From positions 1,674,001-1,738,000 of the forward strand of contig NZ_JAGSHX010000006.1 in the NCBI RefSeq assembly GCF_018138715.1: DNA of 64,000 nt, written 5' to 3'. Positions within the stretch are counted from its first letter, which is position 1; the number at the start of each line of letters is the position of its first letter. Both the position numbers and the translations under genes were made by a program. Source of the DNA: Streptomyces asiaticus (GTDB taxonomy: Bacteria; Actinomycetota; Actinomycetes; Streptomycetales; Streptomycetaceae). Below the pieces are notes generated by a model, which made no database searches, was not told where the DNA came from, and saw nothing but the letters and a program-made list of their open reading frames with translations. This document shows positions 31,209 to 40,694 of the stretch, one piece after another.

Positions 31209-33554
31209 TCACCGGGTTTTGTTCGGCACGACCCGGCTGACCACGGTAAATGGTGCGGCGGGAGCGCCGTCCCACCGGGAATCCTGCATGGTGCGCGCCG
31301 CGTCGGACGCCTTGGCCGGCCGTGGCTCGGCGGGCACCTCGGCCGCCGCCGGGGCCTGCGCCGCCGACGCCTCCGGGGCAGCCGGGGCAGCCGGGACCTC
31401 TGCCGCCGCGACCTCCACGGGGGCGGCCGTCGCCTCCTTCTCCGGCACCTGGGGCCCGTCCGCCTCCTCCAGCCAGCGCCGCAGCACCTGGTGCACCCGC
31501 TCGGCCCCGACCAGCTCCTCCCCCGCCGCCACCGGCGGGGTCAGCTCGGCCGGCCACAGCAGAAAGGGGTGCCCCTGCTCGCCGCCGAGCCCGCCGTGCG
31601 AGCCGATCTGCCCCTCGAAGGCGTGCACCGTGCCGCGCGCCGGGTCGTAGGCGGAGTTGACCATGATGTCGGGGGTGTTCCGGAAGTGCGCGGTGCGCCG
31701 TACGGCGCTCTCGGCGCCCGGCCCGAAGACCGTGAGCGGGCTCGCCCCGAACACCTCCCCGGTGTCCAGCCGGTGCTCGGCCCCGTCCGCGCCCAGCACC
31801 ACCGCGCCGTGCGCCTCGGACCGTACGAGCACGAAGCCCACGCCGGGGTGGTCGGCGAGTGTGCGCAGCAGCGCGGGGTGGCGGGCGTCGATCTGCTCGC
31901 GGCTCATCCGCCCCGGTACGTCGGGGAAGGAGATCAGGCCGAGGTTCCCGGAGGCGAGCACGATGGGATCGGAGACGGCGGTGTCACCGGCGCCACCGGC
32001 GCTACCGGCGCCACCGGCACCGGCGGAGGCCTCCCGCCCCCCGCACCACCCGTCCCCGTCCACCCCGGGCTTCTCCGGCCGGTGCAGCGCCGCCCGCCCC
32101 GCCTCGCGCGCCTCCGCCCCGCTCGGGGTCCGCCCGGCCCGCCGCGAGACGGGCAGACCGCAACCGGCCCGCACCAGGTCCTCCAGCGTCAGCCCGTACG
32201 CCCCCGCGAAGGTCTCGCCGGGGCTCTGCCCGTGGTCGGACAGCAGCACGATGCGGTAGTCGCGCGGGGCGTGCTCGGCGACCTTGGCGATCAGCTCGAT
32301 GGAGCGGTCGAGCCGGGCGAGCACCTGCCGGGCGTCCCGGCTGCGCGGCCCCGAGTGGTGGGCCACCTCGTCGTACGCCACGAGGTCGGCGTAGATCGCG
32401 GTACGGCCGGAGAGGATGTCCCCCATCACCGCCGTCACCACGACGTCCCGCTCCACGACGGTGGCGAACGCCCGGATGAACGGATACAGCCCGCCCCGCT
32501 TCACCCGGGGCGTCTCGCGACGCAGCTTGGCGCGGGTGGACTGGCAGATCTCCCGGACCACCTCGGCGAGGAACGACACGGCGGTGCGGGTGGCGTTGGC
32601 GGGGTCGGCGAAGTACGCGAAGTAGCCGGAGCGGGAGCGGTTGTGCTTACCGCGCCGCGCCGCGACCGAGAGGACCAGCGCCAGCTGATCGGCGCCGCCG
32701 GTGAAGAGGTTGCCCCGGCTGGCCCCGTCCACCGTGAGGAGTCCGTCATGTCCCGCCCGGGCGGCGGCGCGGCGCTGGAGCACCGCCGCGCTGGTCGGCC
32801 GGTTGCTCACCATCACCTCCCCGCTCTTCTTCTCGTACCAGCGGAAGGCGGGCACGTCCTCGTTGGAGCCGTGCAGGATGCCGAGTTGGCTGGCGCCGGT
32901 CTGGCTGGACCAGTCGGTGCGCCAGGGTGTGACCTTGTGGGTGCTCTGGAGCCAGCCCGCGACGGTGGGCATCACCGGTGGCCGGTTCTCGCGCTCCCGC
33001 AGCGCCTCCCGGAGCACCGCGTGCCCCACCCCGTCGAGCTGGAGGAACACCGTCCCCGGGGGCTCGTCGCTCCCCCCGTCCTCGCCGAGCCGCCGCCTGC
33101 GCCGCACGGCCAGCCGCGCCAGCCGCCGCCGGTAGGCGTCGTCGTCCCGCACGGTCAGGAAGGTGCTCGTGGCCGACGACGCGGCGGACATCACGGCCGC
33201 CACCACGACGGCGGTCTCCGGCTCGGCGGCGCCCCGCCCGTCCGGGTTCACGCTGAGGGCGATCAGCAGCATCGAGCCGTTGAGCACGAACACCAGGAGC
33301 CCCAGCACCAACGCGGGCATCAGCAGCAACGCCCGTACGAGCAGCGGCCACACCAGCGCGCTGAGCACCCCGAAGGCCCCCGCGCCGCTGGCCGCCGTGA
33401 CGGCGATCTGCGTCGCGGTGTCGCCGTCACCTGACTTCAAGCGAAAGTCGGGGAGGATCCCGGCGAGCGCCAGCATCGTGAGCGTGGACACCGCCCACAC
33501 CGCCGCCACCCGCAGCAGGGTTCCCCCCACGGTCTTCCATCGGGGCATCTGCAC
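31209..33554 (-). CDS. Membrane protein with alkaline phosphatase-superfamily domain and holin-like N-terminus
   Basis: 781 residues from GTG 33554 (ATG 33548 possible). The first 120 residues contain four hydrophobic helices like the phage-holin family 4 (YvlD-type) domain. From about residue 165 (TVFLQLDGVGHAVL) a phosphodiesterase/alkaline phosphatase fold begins, with metal-ligand candidates in QLDG, DLVAYDEVAHHSG, LLSDHGQ and GSHGGLG. The conserved Thr or Ser nucleophile may be in WSSQTGASQLG. The last 90 residues are an Ala/Pro/Glu tail. It would hydrolyse a phosphate or sulfate ester facing the cytoplasm or periplasm; orientation is not decided. Substrate unknown. Confidence 0.85.
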   Translation of the reverse strand: MQMPRWKTVGGTLLRVAAVWAVSTLTMLALAGILPDFRLKSGDGDTATQIAVTAASGAGAFGVLSALVWPLLVRALLLMPALVLGLLVFVLNGSMLLIALSVNPDGRGAAEPETAVVVAAVMSAASSATSTFLTVRDDDAYRRRLARLAVRRRRRLGEDGGSDEPPGTVFLQLDGVGHAVLREALRERENRPPVMPTVAGWLQSTHKVTPWRTDWSSQTGASQLGILHGSNEDVPAFRWYEKKSGEVMVSNRPTSAAVLQRRAAARAGHDGLLTVDGASRGNLFTGGADQLALVLSVAARRGKHNRSRSGYFAYFADPANATRTAVSFLAEVVREICQSTRAKLRRETPRVKRGGLYPFIRAFATVVERDVVVTAVMGDILSGRTAIYADLVAYDEVAHHSGPRSRDARQVLARLDRSIELIAKVAEHAPRDYRIVLLSDHGQSPGETFAGAYGLTLEDLVRAGCGLPVSRRAGRTPSGAEAREAGRAALHRPEKPGVDGDGWCGGREASAGAGGAGSAGGAGDTAVSDPIVLASGNLGLISFPDVPGRMSREQIDARHPALLRTLADHPGVGFVLVRSEAHGAVVLGADGAEHRLDTGEVFGASPLTVFGPGAESAVRRTAHFRNTPDIMVNSAYDPARGTVHAFEGQIGSHGGLGGEQGHPFLLWPAELTPPVAAGEELVGAERVHQVLRRWLEEADGPQVPEKEATAAPVEVAAAEVPAAPAAPEASAAQAPAAAEVPAEPRPAKASDAARTMQDSRWDGAPAAPFTVVSRVVPNKTR

Positions 33555-33705
33555 GCCGCGCCCTCACTTCGCGTCACCGGCCCGCACCATGCGCACGAAC
33601 CGGCCTCAAGCGTGGCACAGCGCCCCCGCGACCCGGCGGACAGCGGGTTACCGGGACGGATCGATTCCGCTTACGGCAGCCCATCAGTTCGCCAGGGGCG
33701 CGACG

Positions 33706-33724
33706 CGTAGCGCTCGGCGCTACG
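33706..33724. other. Small perfect hairpin in a gene-free gap
   Basis: CGTAGCGC-TCG-GCGCTACG. It lies in the 243-base gap (33555-33797) between the phosphatase-superfamily gene's start and the end of the WD40 pseudogene. Apart from this no feature is seen in the gap; a promoter for the minus-strand gene would have to lie in its left part. Confidence 0.4.
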
Positions 33725-33797
33725 GGGGCCCGGGACTTGGCCGGGCTACGGCGCCCAGGAACGGTCGGTCAGCCCGTAGAACCACACGGCTCGCGTC

Positions 33798-36603
33798 TCA
33801 TGATCGGCACACTGGGTCAGTGGGTTGTTCTGGCAGGTAGAGCGACCTTTCACTTGCGGTGAAGGACCTGTGAACCGCTCGGCAGAGCTTCCTGATGGAG
33901 GAGGCCAGGTCGGGAAGGGACGCATCCCACAGCCGGACTGTCTTGTCGTCGCTGCCGCTGGCCAGCGTACGGCCGTCCGGACTGAACGCCAGCGACGTCA
34001 CCGTCCCGGTGTGCCCGGCCAGAGTGGCGCGGGGCTTACCGGTCGCCAGGTCCCACAACCGGATCTTCCCGCTCTCCTCACCACCTGCGAGGATGCGGCC
34101 GCTCGGGCTGAACGCCACAGACGTCACATAGTCGGTATCCGCGATCAGAATGGTGCGGGGCCTGCCGGTCGCCAGATCCCACAGCCGAATCGCCTGGTGG
34201 GCGCCGCCGCCGGCCAAGGTGCCGCCGTCCGGACTGAATGCCACCGATTCCACTTCGGCCCTTCCGGGCAGGCTGGTGCGGGACCTGCCGGACGCCACGT
34301 CCCACAACCGGATCTTCCCGCTTTCCTCACCACTGGCGAGGGTGCGGCCGTTGGGGCTGAACGCCACCGAGGTCACGTCACCGGTGTGCCCGATGAAGGT
34401 GGTGCGGAGCCTGCCCGTCGCCACGTCCCACCACCCCACGGTCGTGCCGTCGCCGGCGGCCACAGTGCGACCATCCGGACTGAACGCCAGAGGCGTCACA
34501 TAGTCAACGTCCCATAGGGTGGTGCGGAGCCTGCCGGTCGCCACATCCCGCAACTGAACGTTTCCGTCCGATTCGCTGGCCAGGGTGCGGCGGTCCGGGC
34601 TGAACACCACGAACGACACGTAGTCGGTATGCGTGAGCGTGGCGCGGAGCTTGCCCGTCGCCGCATCCCACACCCGGACCGTCTTGTCGTCGCTGCCGCT
34701 GGCGACAGTGCGGCCATCCGGACGCCACCGAGTTCACGGTATCGGTGTGCCCGATGAGGGTCGCGCGGGGCCTGCCCGTCGCCACATCCCACAGCCGTAC
34801 GGTCAGGTCGTCGCTGCCACTGGCCACGGTGCGGCCATCCGGACTGAACGCCACCGACGACACGTAGTCGGTGTGTCCGGTGAACCGTCGTTCGAGGGGA
34901 AGAGCCGCGGCGGCGAACAGGCCAGCCGTGGCTTCCCGTGCTGGGCACTGACCGCCTGGTGTCGTTGCCGCTCGCTGGCCCGGTACTGCTGCCAAGCGAC
35001 CAGTCCGGCGGTCAGGGCGAGGACGAGCATGATCGACAAGGTGGTGGTGAACTGGCGCAGGCGCCGGGTGGTGCGGGCGGCTGCTGCTTCCTCGCGGCGG
35101 CGGGCGGTGGAGCTGCTGGTGAGGAAGTCACGTTCCAGTGGGGTGAGGTCGTTGTTCGCATCGGTGCCGGAGAAGGCTTCTTCAGCGGCGGCGAGCCGGG
35201 TGCCGCGGTAGAGCGCGCCGGGATCGCGGCCGAGAGTCTGCCAGCTGTAGGCGGCTTCGGTGAGCTGGCGGTGCAGGCGCAGGCGTTCGCGGGCGTCGTC
35301 GATCCATTTCCGCAGCCGGGGCCAGGCGGCGATGAGGGCTTCGTGTGCGAGGTGCACCGTGCTGCCGTCGGGAATGACCAGTCGCGCCTTCACCAGCCGC
35401 TCCAGTACGGCGGCGGTAGTGGCGGAGGTGGCTGTCCCCCAGTTCTTCCCGGGGTGCGGGCCGCCTGGTGTCCTGCGCGCCTTCTCCCGGGGTGACCAGG
35501 CGCAGCAGGATCCGGCGGGCGCAGGCGGCCTGGTCGGGAGACAGGTCGGTATAGAGGTCTTCGGCGGTCCGGGCGACGGCGCCGTGGATGCCCCCGGCCG
35601 CTTCGTAGGCGGTCAGGCTGAGGGCGCGGCCCTTGCGGCGGTGCCAGGTCTCCAGCAAGGCGTGGGACATCAGGGGCAGGGCGCCGGGTTCGCCGTCGAC
35701 CTCGTCGATGATGCGGGCGGTCAGGGTGCGTTCGACGATGAGCCGGGCGGCTTGGGCGGGCCTGACGATGGCCTCGCGGAGTTCGTCGCGGTTCATGGGC
35801 GGGACCAGGAGGGTGGCGTCGCGCAGGGCGTCGGCGAGGGGGCGGCGGTCGGCCAGGTGCCCGAAGAAGTCGGCTCGTACGGCGATCAGCACCCGTAGTC
35901 GGCTGTCGGGGGCCTGGGCGTTCAGAAGGCGGTCGATGAACCGGGTGCGTTCCGCCGGATCGGCGCAGAGCGTGTAGAGCTCCTCCATCTGGTCCACGAC
36001 CAGCCAGGTGTCCGCCTCTTCGCCCTCTTTCGGAACGAGCCGCCGCCCGTGGTCGGGCAGGGGGTGGGCGCCGGGGGTGATGACCCGCAGGGCGGCCGGG
36101 CGTAAGTCAGGGTTGTCGGTGGAGCGCAGCCGGGGGATGAGGCCGGCGCGCAGCAGCGAGGATTTGCCGCTGCCGGAGGCGCCGACCACCGCGGTGATCC
36201 GGTGGTGGGCGGTCAGGTGCAGCAGGTCGTCGATGAGCTGGTCGCGGCCGAAGAACCAGGCCGCGTCGTCCGGCTCGTACCGCGCCAGGCCCCGGTACGG
36301 AGGCTCGGCGGCGTCGTCGGAGCGTGGCTCGGCGGCTTCTTCCGCGGCCGCCTGCCGCCAGCGCTCTTCCCATTCCTCAGCGTCGCCACCGCAAGCCTCC
36401 ACGTAGGCCAGCACCACCGGGAGCGTCGGCAGTCGCTCCCCTGCCGCCGCTTCGGACAGCGTGCTCGCCCCGTGGCCGGTGCGCGCGGCCATGGCTCGAT
36501 AGGTGGGACTGCCGGCCTCCGCCCGCAGCTTCCGTAACTCAAACGCCAACCGCTGTGCCGGTCCCGCGCTCGGGTCCAGCGGACTCTCAGGACGCCCCGC
36601 CAT
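33798..36603 (-). pseudogene. nSTAND NTPase-WD40 protein broken by three frame lesions
   Basis: Reading from 36603: an XRE-like helix-turn-helix (about residues 18-70), the nSTAND1 NTPase (P-loop GASGSGKSSLL, Walker B VVDQMEELY, and ARIIDEVDGEPGALPLMSHALL), a membrane helix ([19 protein letters not shown] region near 35050), then about ten WD40 blades ending at 33798. The frame shifts by +1 in a C5 run at 35436-35440, again near 34945, and a third time at about 34722, where TGAAC is missing from the repeated blade sequence CGGACTGAACGCCACC (intact copy near 34849). A working relative would be about 930 or more residues in one frame. Intact members are signalling or defence ATPases. Confidence 0.88.
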
Positions 36604-36884
36604 CGGTCACCCCCCTCTCGCCTCCCCCCGGAGACGGATTGACCGCCGCCAAGCTACGCACCGGCCGAAGCGGCGGCAAGCACATCACCTGCCACGGCCC
36701 TGACCTCATTGATCGGTGTGGCGGAACAGGGGTGCCGAACAATGCCGGCCCCGGTGAACTCGAAGGCGCAACGCCCCACGGCGGCGCCGTGCGCATCGCG
36801 GACGCAGCTCCACGGGGGTGGGCAACGCCCGCATCCGTACGGCAGCGGCCATCGGGGCCTGGCTCATGAAGAGAGGACAAGATC

Positions 36885-37337
36885 GTGAACGCACACAAGA
36901 GCATTGCCTTGGCGGCGGTGACTACGGCCCTGGCCGGCGGACTCGCACTGGCGGCTCCGGCCCATGCCGTGAGTACGGACCGGCCGGTGACCGTCGCGTC
37001 GGCGCGGCACGGCGTCCACATCGACGGATACGAGCCCGACTCGGTCGTCACGCGGGGCGCCTGCAAGGGCTGGATGAACACCAAGAAGACCGACGGTCAC
37101 TGGTTCGCCCAGGGGCTCGTCCAGTCCTGGAACGGCACCCGCTGCGCCATGATCCTGGAGCGCGAGCACAACGGCGGGGCGTACAACATGATCTCCGATC
37201 AGCACATCGTCCCGGACAACGGTACGGACAAGGACTCGACCGGCTACTACTGGGACCACACGGGCTACAAGTCCCGGGTGTGCATCGCCAACCTCAGCTG
37301 GGGCGACGCCTCCTGGCACTGCGGCAAGGGCATCTGA
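36885..37337 (+). CDS. Secreted protein of unknown function with four cysteines
   Basis: 150 residues from GTG 36885 (GAGAGGA upstream). Clear signal peptide: AHKSIALAAVTTALAGGLAL then AAPAHA cleavage site. The mature 120 residues have four cysteines (GACKG, TRCAM, RVCIA, WHCGK), enough for two disulfides, and many aromatic residues. No family is recognised. It is followed after 83 bases by a sigma factor gene on the same strand. The 281-base region before it (36604-36884), divergent from the pseudogene, holds no other gene that I can support. Confidence 0.8.
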   Translation: MNAHKSIALAAVTTALAGGLALAAPAHAVSTDRPVTVASARHGVHIDGYEPDSVVTRGACKGWMNTKKTDGHWFAQGLVQSWNGTRCAMILEREHNGGAYNMISDQHIVPDNGTDKDSTGYYWDHTGYKSRVCIANLSWGDASWHCGKGI

Positions 37338-37420
37338 ACGCGGCCGACGTGCACCAATCCCGGAGCAGCGCGGGCGCCCGGCACAGCCGGGCGCCCGCGC
37401 GCAGCGGAAAGGAGCCCCAC

Positions 37421-37966
37421 GTGAACGTGCGCGAGCACCATGGCGAGGCGCTGGAATTCGAGGAATACGTACGAAGTCGGCACGACGCTCTGCTGCGCAC
37501 CGCCCGGCGCCTGATCGCCGACCCGTTCGACGCTCAGGACCTTCTACAGACAGCGCTCGCACGAACGTACGACCGCTGGGCCGGCATAGCGGACAAGCAG
37601 CTCGCCGACGCCTATCTGCGCCGAGTCATGATCAATACTCGAACCGAATGGTGGCGGGCCAGAAAGCTGCGGGAGGTCCCCACTGAGCAGTTGCCGGACA
37701 CGAGCATCGAGGACGACACCGAGCAGCACGCCGACCGGGCTCTGTTGATGGAGGTCATGAGGGCGCTCTCCCCGAAGCAGCGCAGTGTGGTCCTGCTGCG
37801 GTACTGGGAGCAGATGTCCACGGAGGAGACGGCCGTCGCCCTCGGCGTGTCGGCCGGAACGGTCAAAAGCACACTGCACCGCACGCTCGCCCGGCTCCGC
37901 GAGGAACTGGAGCGTCACGTGAGAGACTCGGGCGATGATTATCGAACGTGCGTACGCACACATTGA
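37421..37966 (+). CDS. SigE-family ECF RNA polymerase sigma factor
   Basis: 181 residues from GTG 37421 with GAAAGGAG 8 bases upstream. Region 2 is seen in FEEYVRSRHDALLRTARRLI and AQDLLQTALARTYDRW, and region 4 in LSPKQRSVVLLRYWEQMSTEE and GVSAGTVKSTLHRTLARLRE, all characteristic of the actinobacterial 'SigE family' group (relatives of S. coelicolor Sig25-type factors). No anti-sigma factor gene follows, as is usual for many of this group. Its 3' end overlaps the next gene by 32 bases. Confidence 0.92.
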   Translation: MNVREHHGEALEFEEYVRSRHDALLRTARRLIADPFDAQDLLQTALARTYDRWAGIADKQLADAYLRRVMINTRTEWWRARKLREVPTEQLPDTSIEDDTEQHADRALLMEVMRALSPKQRSVVLLRYWEQMSTEETAVALGVSAGTVKSTLHRTLARLREELERHVRDSGDDYRTCVRTH

Positions 37967-38648
37967 CCCGGGCTCGCGTGAGGAGGAGAAGTGGCCCTGG
38001 TCCGTGCCGTGTGTGCGGGGGTTGCTGGCAGACGGGTTGCGGTTCACCGCGCCCGTGACGTTTCTCGTCGGGGAGAACGGGTCGGGCAAGTCGACGCTGG
38101 TGGAGGCGCTCGCGGAGGGGTTCGGGCTGGACCCCTACGGCGGCTCGCACGACTGGCAATACGCCAGCCACCGCCCCAAGTCGGCGCTGGGTGAGCGGAT
38201 CCGCTTCGACGCGGCGCCGCGCGGGCGGCGGATGCTGGGCAGTTGGGCGGCGCGCAAGGGGTTCTTCCTGCGCGCCGAGACCGCGTTGGACGCGCTGCAC
38301 CGGGAGGGTTTCCGCCCGCATTCGGTCAGCCACGGCGAGGGGTTCCTCGCGGCGCTCCGGGGCAAGTTCCTCCAGCCCGGGCTGTACGTCATGGACGAGC
38401 CGGAGGCTGCGCTCTCCTTCGCCTCGTGTCTCGAACTGCTGGGCCACATGGAAGAGTTGGTGAAGAACGGCGGGCAGGTCATCTGCGCGACGCATTCGCC
38501 GCTGCTGACGGCGTTGCCCGGTGCGGACATCGTCGAGGTCGGCGAGCACGGGATGCGGCGGGCGGCCTGGAGCGAGTTGGCTCTGGTCGATCACTGGCGC
38601 CGGTATCTCGCCGATCCGCAGAGCTATCTGCGGCATGTGCTGGAGTGA
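37935..38648 (+). CDS. AAA-family ATPase (ABC-type, COG3910-like)
   Basis: 237 residues from ATG 37935, inside the end of the sigma factor gene. Walker A is VGENGSGKSTLVEAL (residues about 41-55), the ABC-like signature lies in HSVSHGEGFLAAL, Walker B is LYVMDEPEAAL, and the H-switch is ICATHSPLLTALPGA. It belongs to the soluble predicted ATPases related to RecF/SMC-like folds with no membrane partner. Role unknown. Overlap with the sigma gene suggests co-expression. The stop lies in a 12-bp triple repeat (38645-38680). Confidence 0.9.
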   Translation: MIIERAYAHIDPGSREEEKWPWSVPCVRGLLADGLRFTAPVTFLVGENGSGKSTLVEALAEGFGLDPYGGSHDWQYASHRPKSALGERIRFDAAPRGRRMLGSWAARKGFFLRAETALDALHREGFRPHSVSHGEGFLAALRGKFLQPGLYVMDEPEAALSFASCLELLGHMEELVKNGGQVICATHSPLLTALPGADIVEVGEHGMRRAAWSELALVDHWRRYLADPQSYLRHVLE

Positions 38649-38680
38649 GTACCGGGGTGAGTACCGGAGTGAGTACCGGA
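38645..38680. repeat. 12-bp tandem repeat, three copies
   Basis: GTGAGTACCGG(G/A) at 38645, 38657 and 38669; the ATPase stop codon is in the first copy. Confidence 0.8.
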
Positions 38681-38691
38681 CTGGGGTCGTT

Positions 38692-39091
38692 GGTTGCCTG
38701 CGGCGCCGTTTCGCGCCTTCGGCGCAGTTTGAGCATGGGGGCGGCAGGTGGGGGGCGCGGGCCGCGTCGCCGGCCGCCGGGCCGGTGGGAGGTCGGGCCC
38801 GGTGGCGGCTTCCGCAGTCGGGGGCTCGGGTCGACGCCGGACAACTCCGCCGGGGGTGGGGTACCCCTCTGGAGATTGCTTGACTTATTAGTTGCGCCAG
38901 ATCAAGTGTTTTTGAGAGGGGTACCCGGAGGGGCCAGGCCCGCAGTCCGGATCGGCCCCGACCCCCGAGCCCGGATGCCGCCACTCGCCCCGCCCCCACC
39001 GGCCCGGCGGCCGGCGACGCGGCCCCGGCCCCGGCACCCCCGACCCATGCTCACACTGCGCCGAAGGCGCGAGACGGCGCCGCGCCCAACC
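38692..39091. repeat. Giant imperfect inverted repeat between convergent genes
   Basis: Two arms of about 170-190 bases (38692-38870 and 38915-39091) pair around a 44-base centre. Matching parts include GCGGCGCCGT / ACGGCGCCGC, CGCGCCTTCGGCGCAG / CTGCGCCGAAGGCGCG, GAGCATGGG / CCCATGCTC, CCGCGTCGCCGGCCGCCGGG and its complement, and the inner GGGTACCCCTCT / AGAGGGGTACCC. The centre is AT-richer and has its own inverted repeat CTTGA..TCAAG. It fills the 451-base gap between the ATPase and the convergent HATPase gene and could fold into a very long hairpin acting as a two-way terminator. Confidence 0.85.
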
Positions 39092-39099
39092 GAGCACCG

Positions 39100-39513
39100 C
39101 TAGAGGCGGATTCGGGCCCAGACCGTTTTGCCGACGATGCGCTCCCGGACACCCCACGCCTCGGCGAGCGCGTCCACGATCGCCAGGCCGCGTCCGGATT
39201 CGTCGTCCGGTGTCGGGTCCGCCAGGGCAGGGTGCCCCTCCCGGGGGTCGGACACCTCGACCCCGACCGTTTTTTCTGCGTCGTATGCGATACGCACCTC
39301 GAAGTACCGCCCCGGTACGCGTCCATGGCGCACGGCGTTGGTCGCCAGCTCGGAGACGACCAGGAGGACCAGGGCCGCCGAGCTCCGGTCCAGGCCCCAG
39401 GCGCGGAGAGCGGCATCGGCGGCGCGGCGGGCGTGGGGGATGGACAGGGGGACGGGCGTAAACCTCTGCTTCCAGCCATGGAGTGGGTTTACATCGTGAC
39501 TTTCCGCGTTCAT
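39100..39513 (-). CDS. ATP-binding protein (RsbW-like HATPase)
   Basis: 137 residues from ATG 39513. Bergerat-fold motifs: N-box VVSELATNAVRHG, G1 box VSDPREG, and G2 box DDESGRGLAIVDALA. These single-domain Streptomyces HATPases are anti-sigma-like kinases. It is divergent from an XRE/DUF5753 gene followed by a DUF397 gene. The same trio is known from whiJ/abaA/bldB-type developmental loci. The in-frame extension to 39981 runs into the XRE gene and is not used. Confidence 0.9.
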   Translation of the reverse strand: MNAESHDVNPLHGWKQRFTPVPLSIPHARRAADAALRAWGLDRSSAALVLLVVSELATNAVRHGRVPGRYFEVRIAYDAEKTVGVEVSDPREGHPALADPTPDDESGRGLAIVDALAEAWGVRERIVGKTVWARIRL

Positions 39514-39633
39514 GCTCCCACTGTCAGTGCAGGCGGCTACCTTCACCAGTAACAGAGCGTCGACTGCGGCGACCGACAACTCTGGTCGAACACAGGTTGA
39601 TTGGCGTTGAGAGTTGTTGAGGGGGTGGTCCGC

Positions 39634-40455
39634 GTGGCCCAGTCGAAGAAGAAGGACTCCGCTCCGCCGACCGTGCAGTACTTCGCCGCTGTCCTGCGGC
39701 TTCTGCGGGAACGGGCGGGGCTGACCCAGGACGAGTTGGGTGCGCTCATGAACTACACGGGATCGGCGGTGAGCGCCGTGGAGACATGCGCGAAGCCGCC
39801 GACGGACGAGTTCATCGACGCGGCCGAGAAGGCACTGGACGCGGGCGGGTTGCTTCGGTCTGCGATCAAGTACTTGCGGCTTGAGCGCTACCCGGCCCAC
39901 TTTCAGGGCTTCGTTCAGTTGGAGCAGGCCGCGCTCAGCGTCTCGTCGTACTGCACACAGCTGATCCATGGGCTTCTGCAAACTGAGGGCTACGCACGCG
40001 AGGTGCTCCTATGTGCGTTCCCTCCGCTCGACGCGGACGAGGTCGAGCAACTAACCGAAGCGCGCATGGAGCGCAAATCGTTGCTCGAGCGCAAGCCAAT
40101 GGCGGTGATCAACGTCGTCCTTGAGGAGGCGGCACTGCGTCGACAGATCGGCGGGGCGGAAGCCATGCACGCCCAGTACACGCATCTCGTCGAGTGCGCG
40201 AGCCGACCCAACGTTGTCATCCAGCTTATGCCGACGAGCCGTGCCGGGCATGCTGGCCTGCAAGGGCCAATGACTGTCATCGAGATGCCAGACGAAACTC
40301 CCGTGGCCTACTTGGAGGGCCACGGGAAGAGCATCCTGATGTCGAAGCCCGACGAGGTGGGCGTCTTGGCCCGGCGCTATGCCATGATCAGGTCCCAGGC
40401 CCTCGGGCCCGAGGAAACCGTAGGCATCATCGAGCAGTTGATGGGTGATCTATGA
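39634..40455 (+). CDS. XRE-family regulator with DUF5753 (WhiJ-like)
   Basis: 273 residues. GTG 39634 is preferred, with GAGGGG at 39619-39624 9 bases upstream. The helix-turn-helix reads LRLLRERAGLTQDELGALM and SAVSAVETCAKPP. The DUF5753 domain fills the rest (FVQLEQAALSVSSY, then TQLIHGLLQTEGYA and IQLMPTSRAGHAGLQGPMTVIE). This is the WhiJ-like family of Streptomyces, which works with a small DUF397 protein and often an HATPase. Its stop overlaps the DUF397 start by 4 bases. It probably regulates a developmental or antibiotic target together with that partner. Confidence 0.92.
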   Translation: MAQSKKKDSAPPTVQYFAAVLRLLRERAGLTQDELGALMNYTGSAVSAVETCAKPPTDEFIDAAEKALDAGGLLRSAIKYLRLERYPAHFQGFVQLEQAALSVSSYCTQLIHGLLQTEGYAREVLLCAFPPLDADEVEQLTEARMERKSLLERKPMAVINVVLEEAALRRQIGGAEAMHAQYTHLVECASRPNVVIQLMPTSRAGHAGLQGPMTVIEMPDETPVAYLEGHGKSILMSKPDEVGVLARRYAMIRSQALGPEETVGIIEQLMGDL

Positions 40456-40694
40456 GCAACCTTGTGTGGTTCAAGAGCAGCTACAGCGATTCCAGCGGTG
40501 GCGAGTGCATCGAGGTCGCCTACGACTGGCACAAGTCGAGCTACAGCGACAACACCGGCGGCCAGTGCGTCGAGGTCGCCACCACCCCCACCCCCGCCAC
40601 CGTCCACATACGGGACTCCACGAACCCCGACGGCCCCCACCTCCGCATACCCGCTACCGCTTGGGCCGACTTCCTGACCTTCGCGACGGCCTGA
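40452..40694 (+). CDS. DUF397 protein with internally duplicated N-terminus
   Basis: 80 residues, start overlapping the XRE stop (ATGA). DUF397 proteins usually open with one W.KSSYS...GG.CVEVA segment. Here that segment occurs twice, 20 residues (exactly 60 bases, from 40467 and 40527) apart: WFKSSYSDSSGGECIEVA and WHKSSYSDNTGGQCVEVA. The C-terminal part VHIRDSTNPDGPHLRIPATAWADFL is normal (quoted in part: RDSTNPDGPHL, WADFL). Such proteins interact with the XRE partner. The 3' end overlaps the convergent HTTM gene by 41 bases. Confidence 0.9.
   Translation: MSNLVWFKSSYSDSSGGECIEVAYDWHKSSYSDNTGGQCVEVATTPTPATVHIRDSTNPDGPHLRIPATAWADFLTFATA

Noticed and set aside
31491..33434. A 647-codon plus-strand frame opposite the phosphatase-superfamily gene
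   Set aside because: Composition is that of a reversed GC-rich frame with no recognisable domain.
33798..36603. Intact nSTAND defence system
   Set aside because: Three lesions break the frame; one is a clear 5-base deletion compared with neighbouring WD40 blades.
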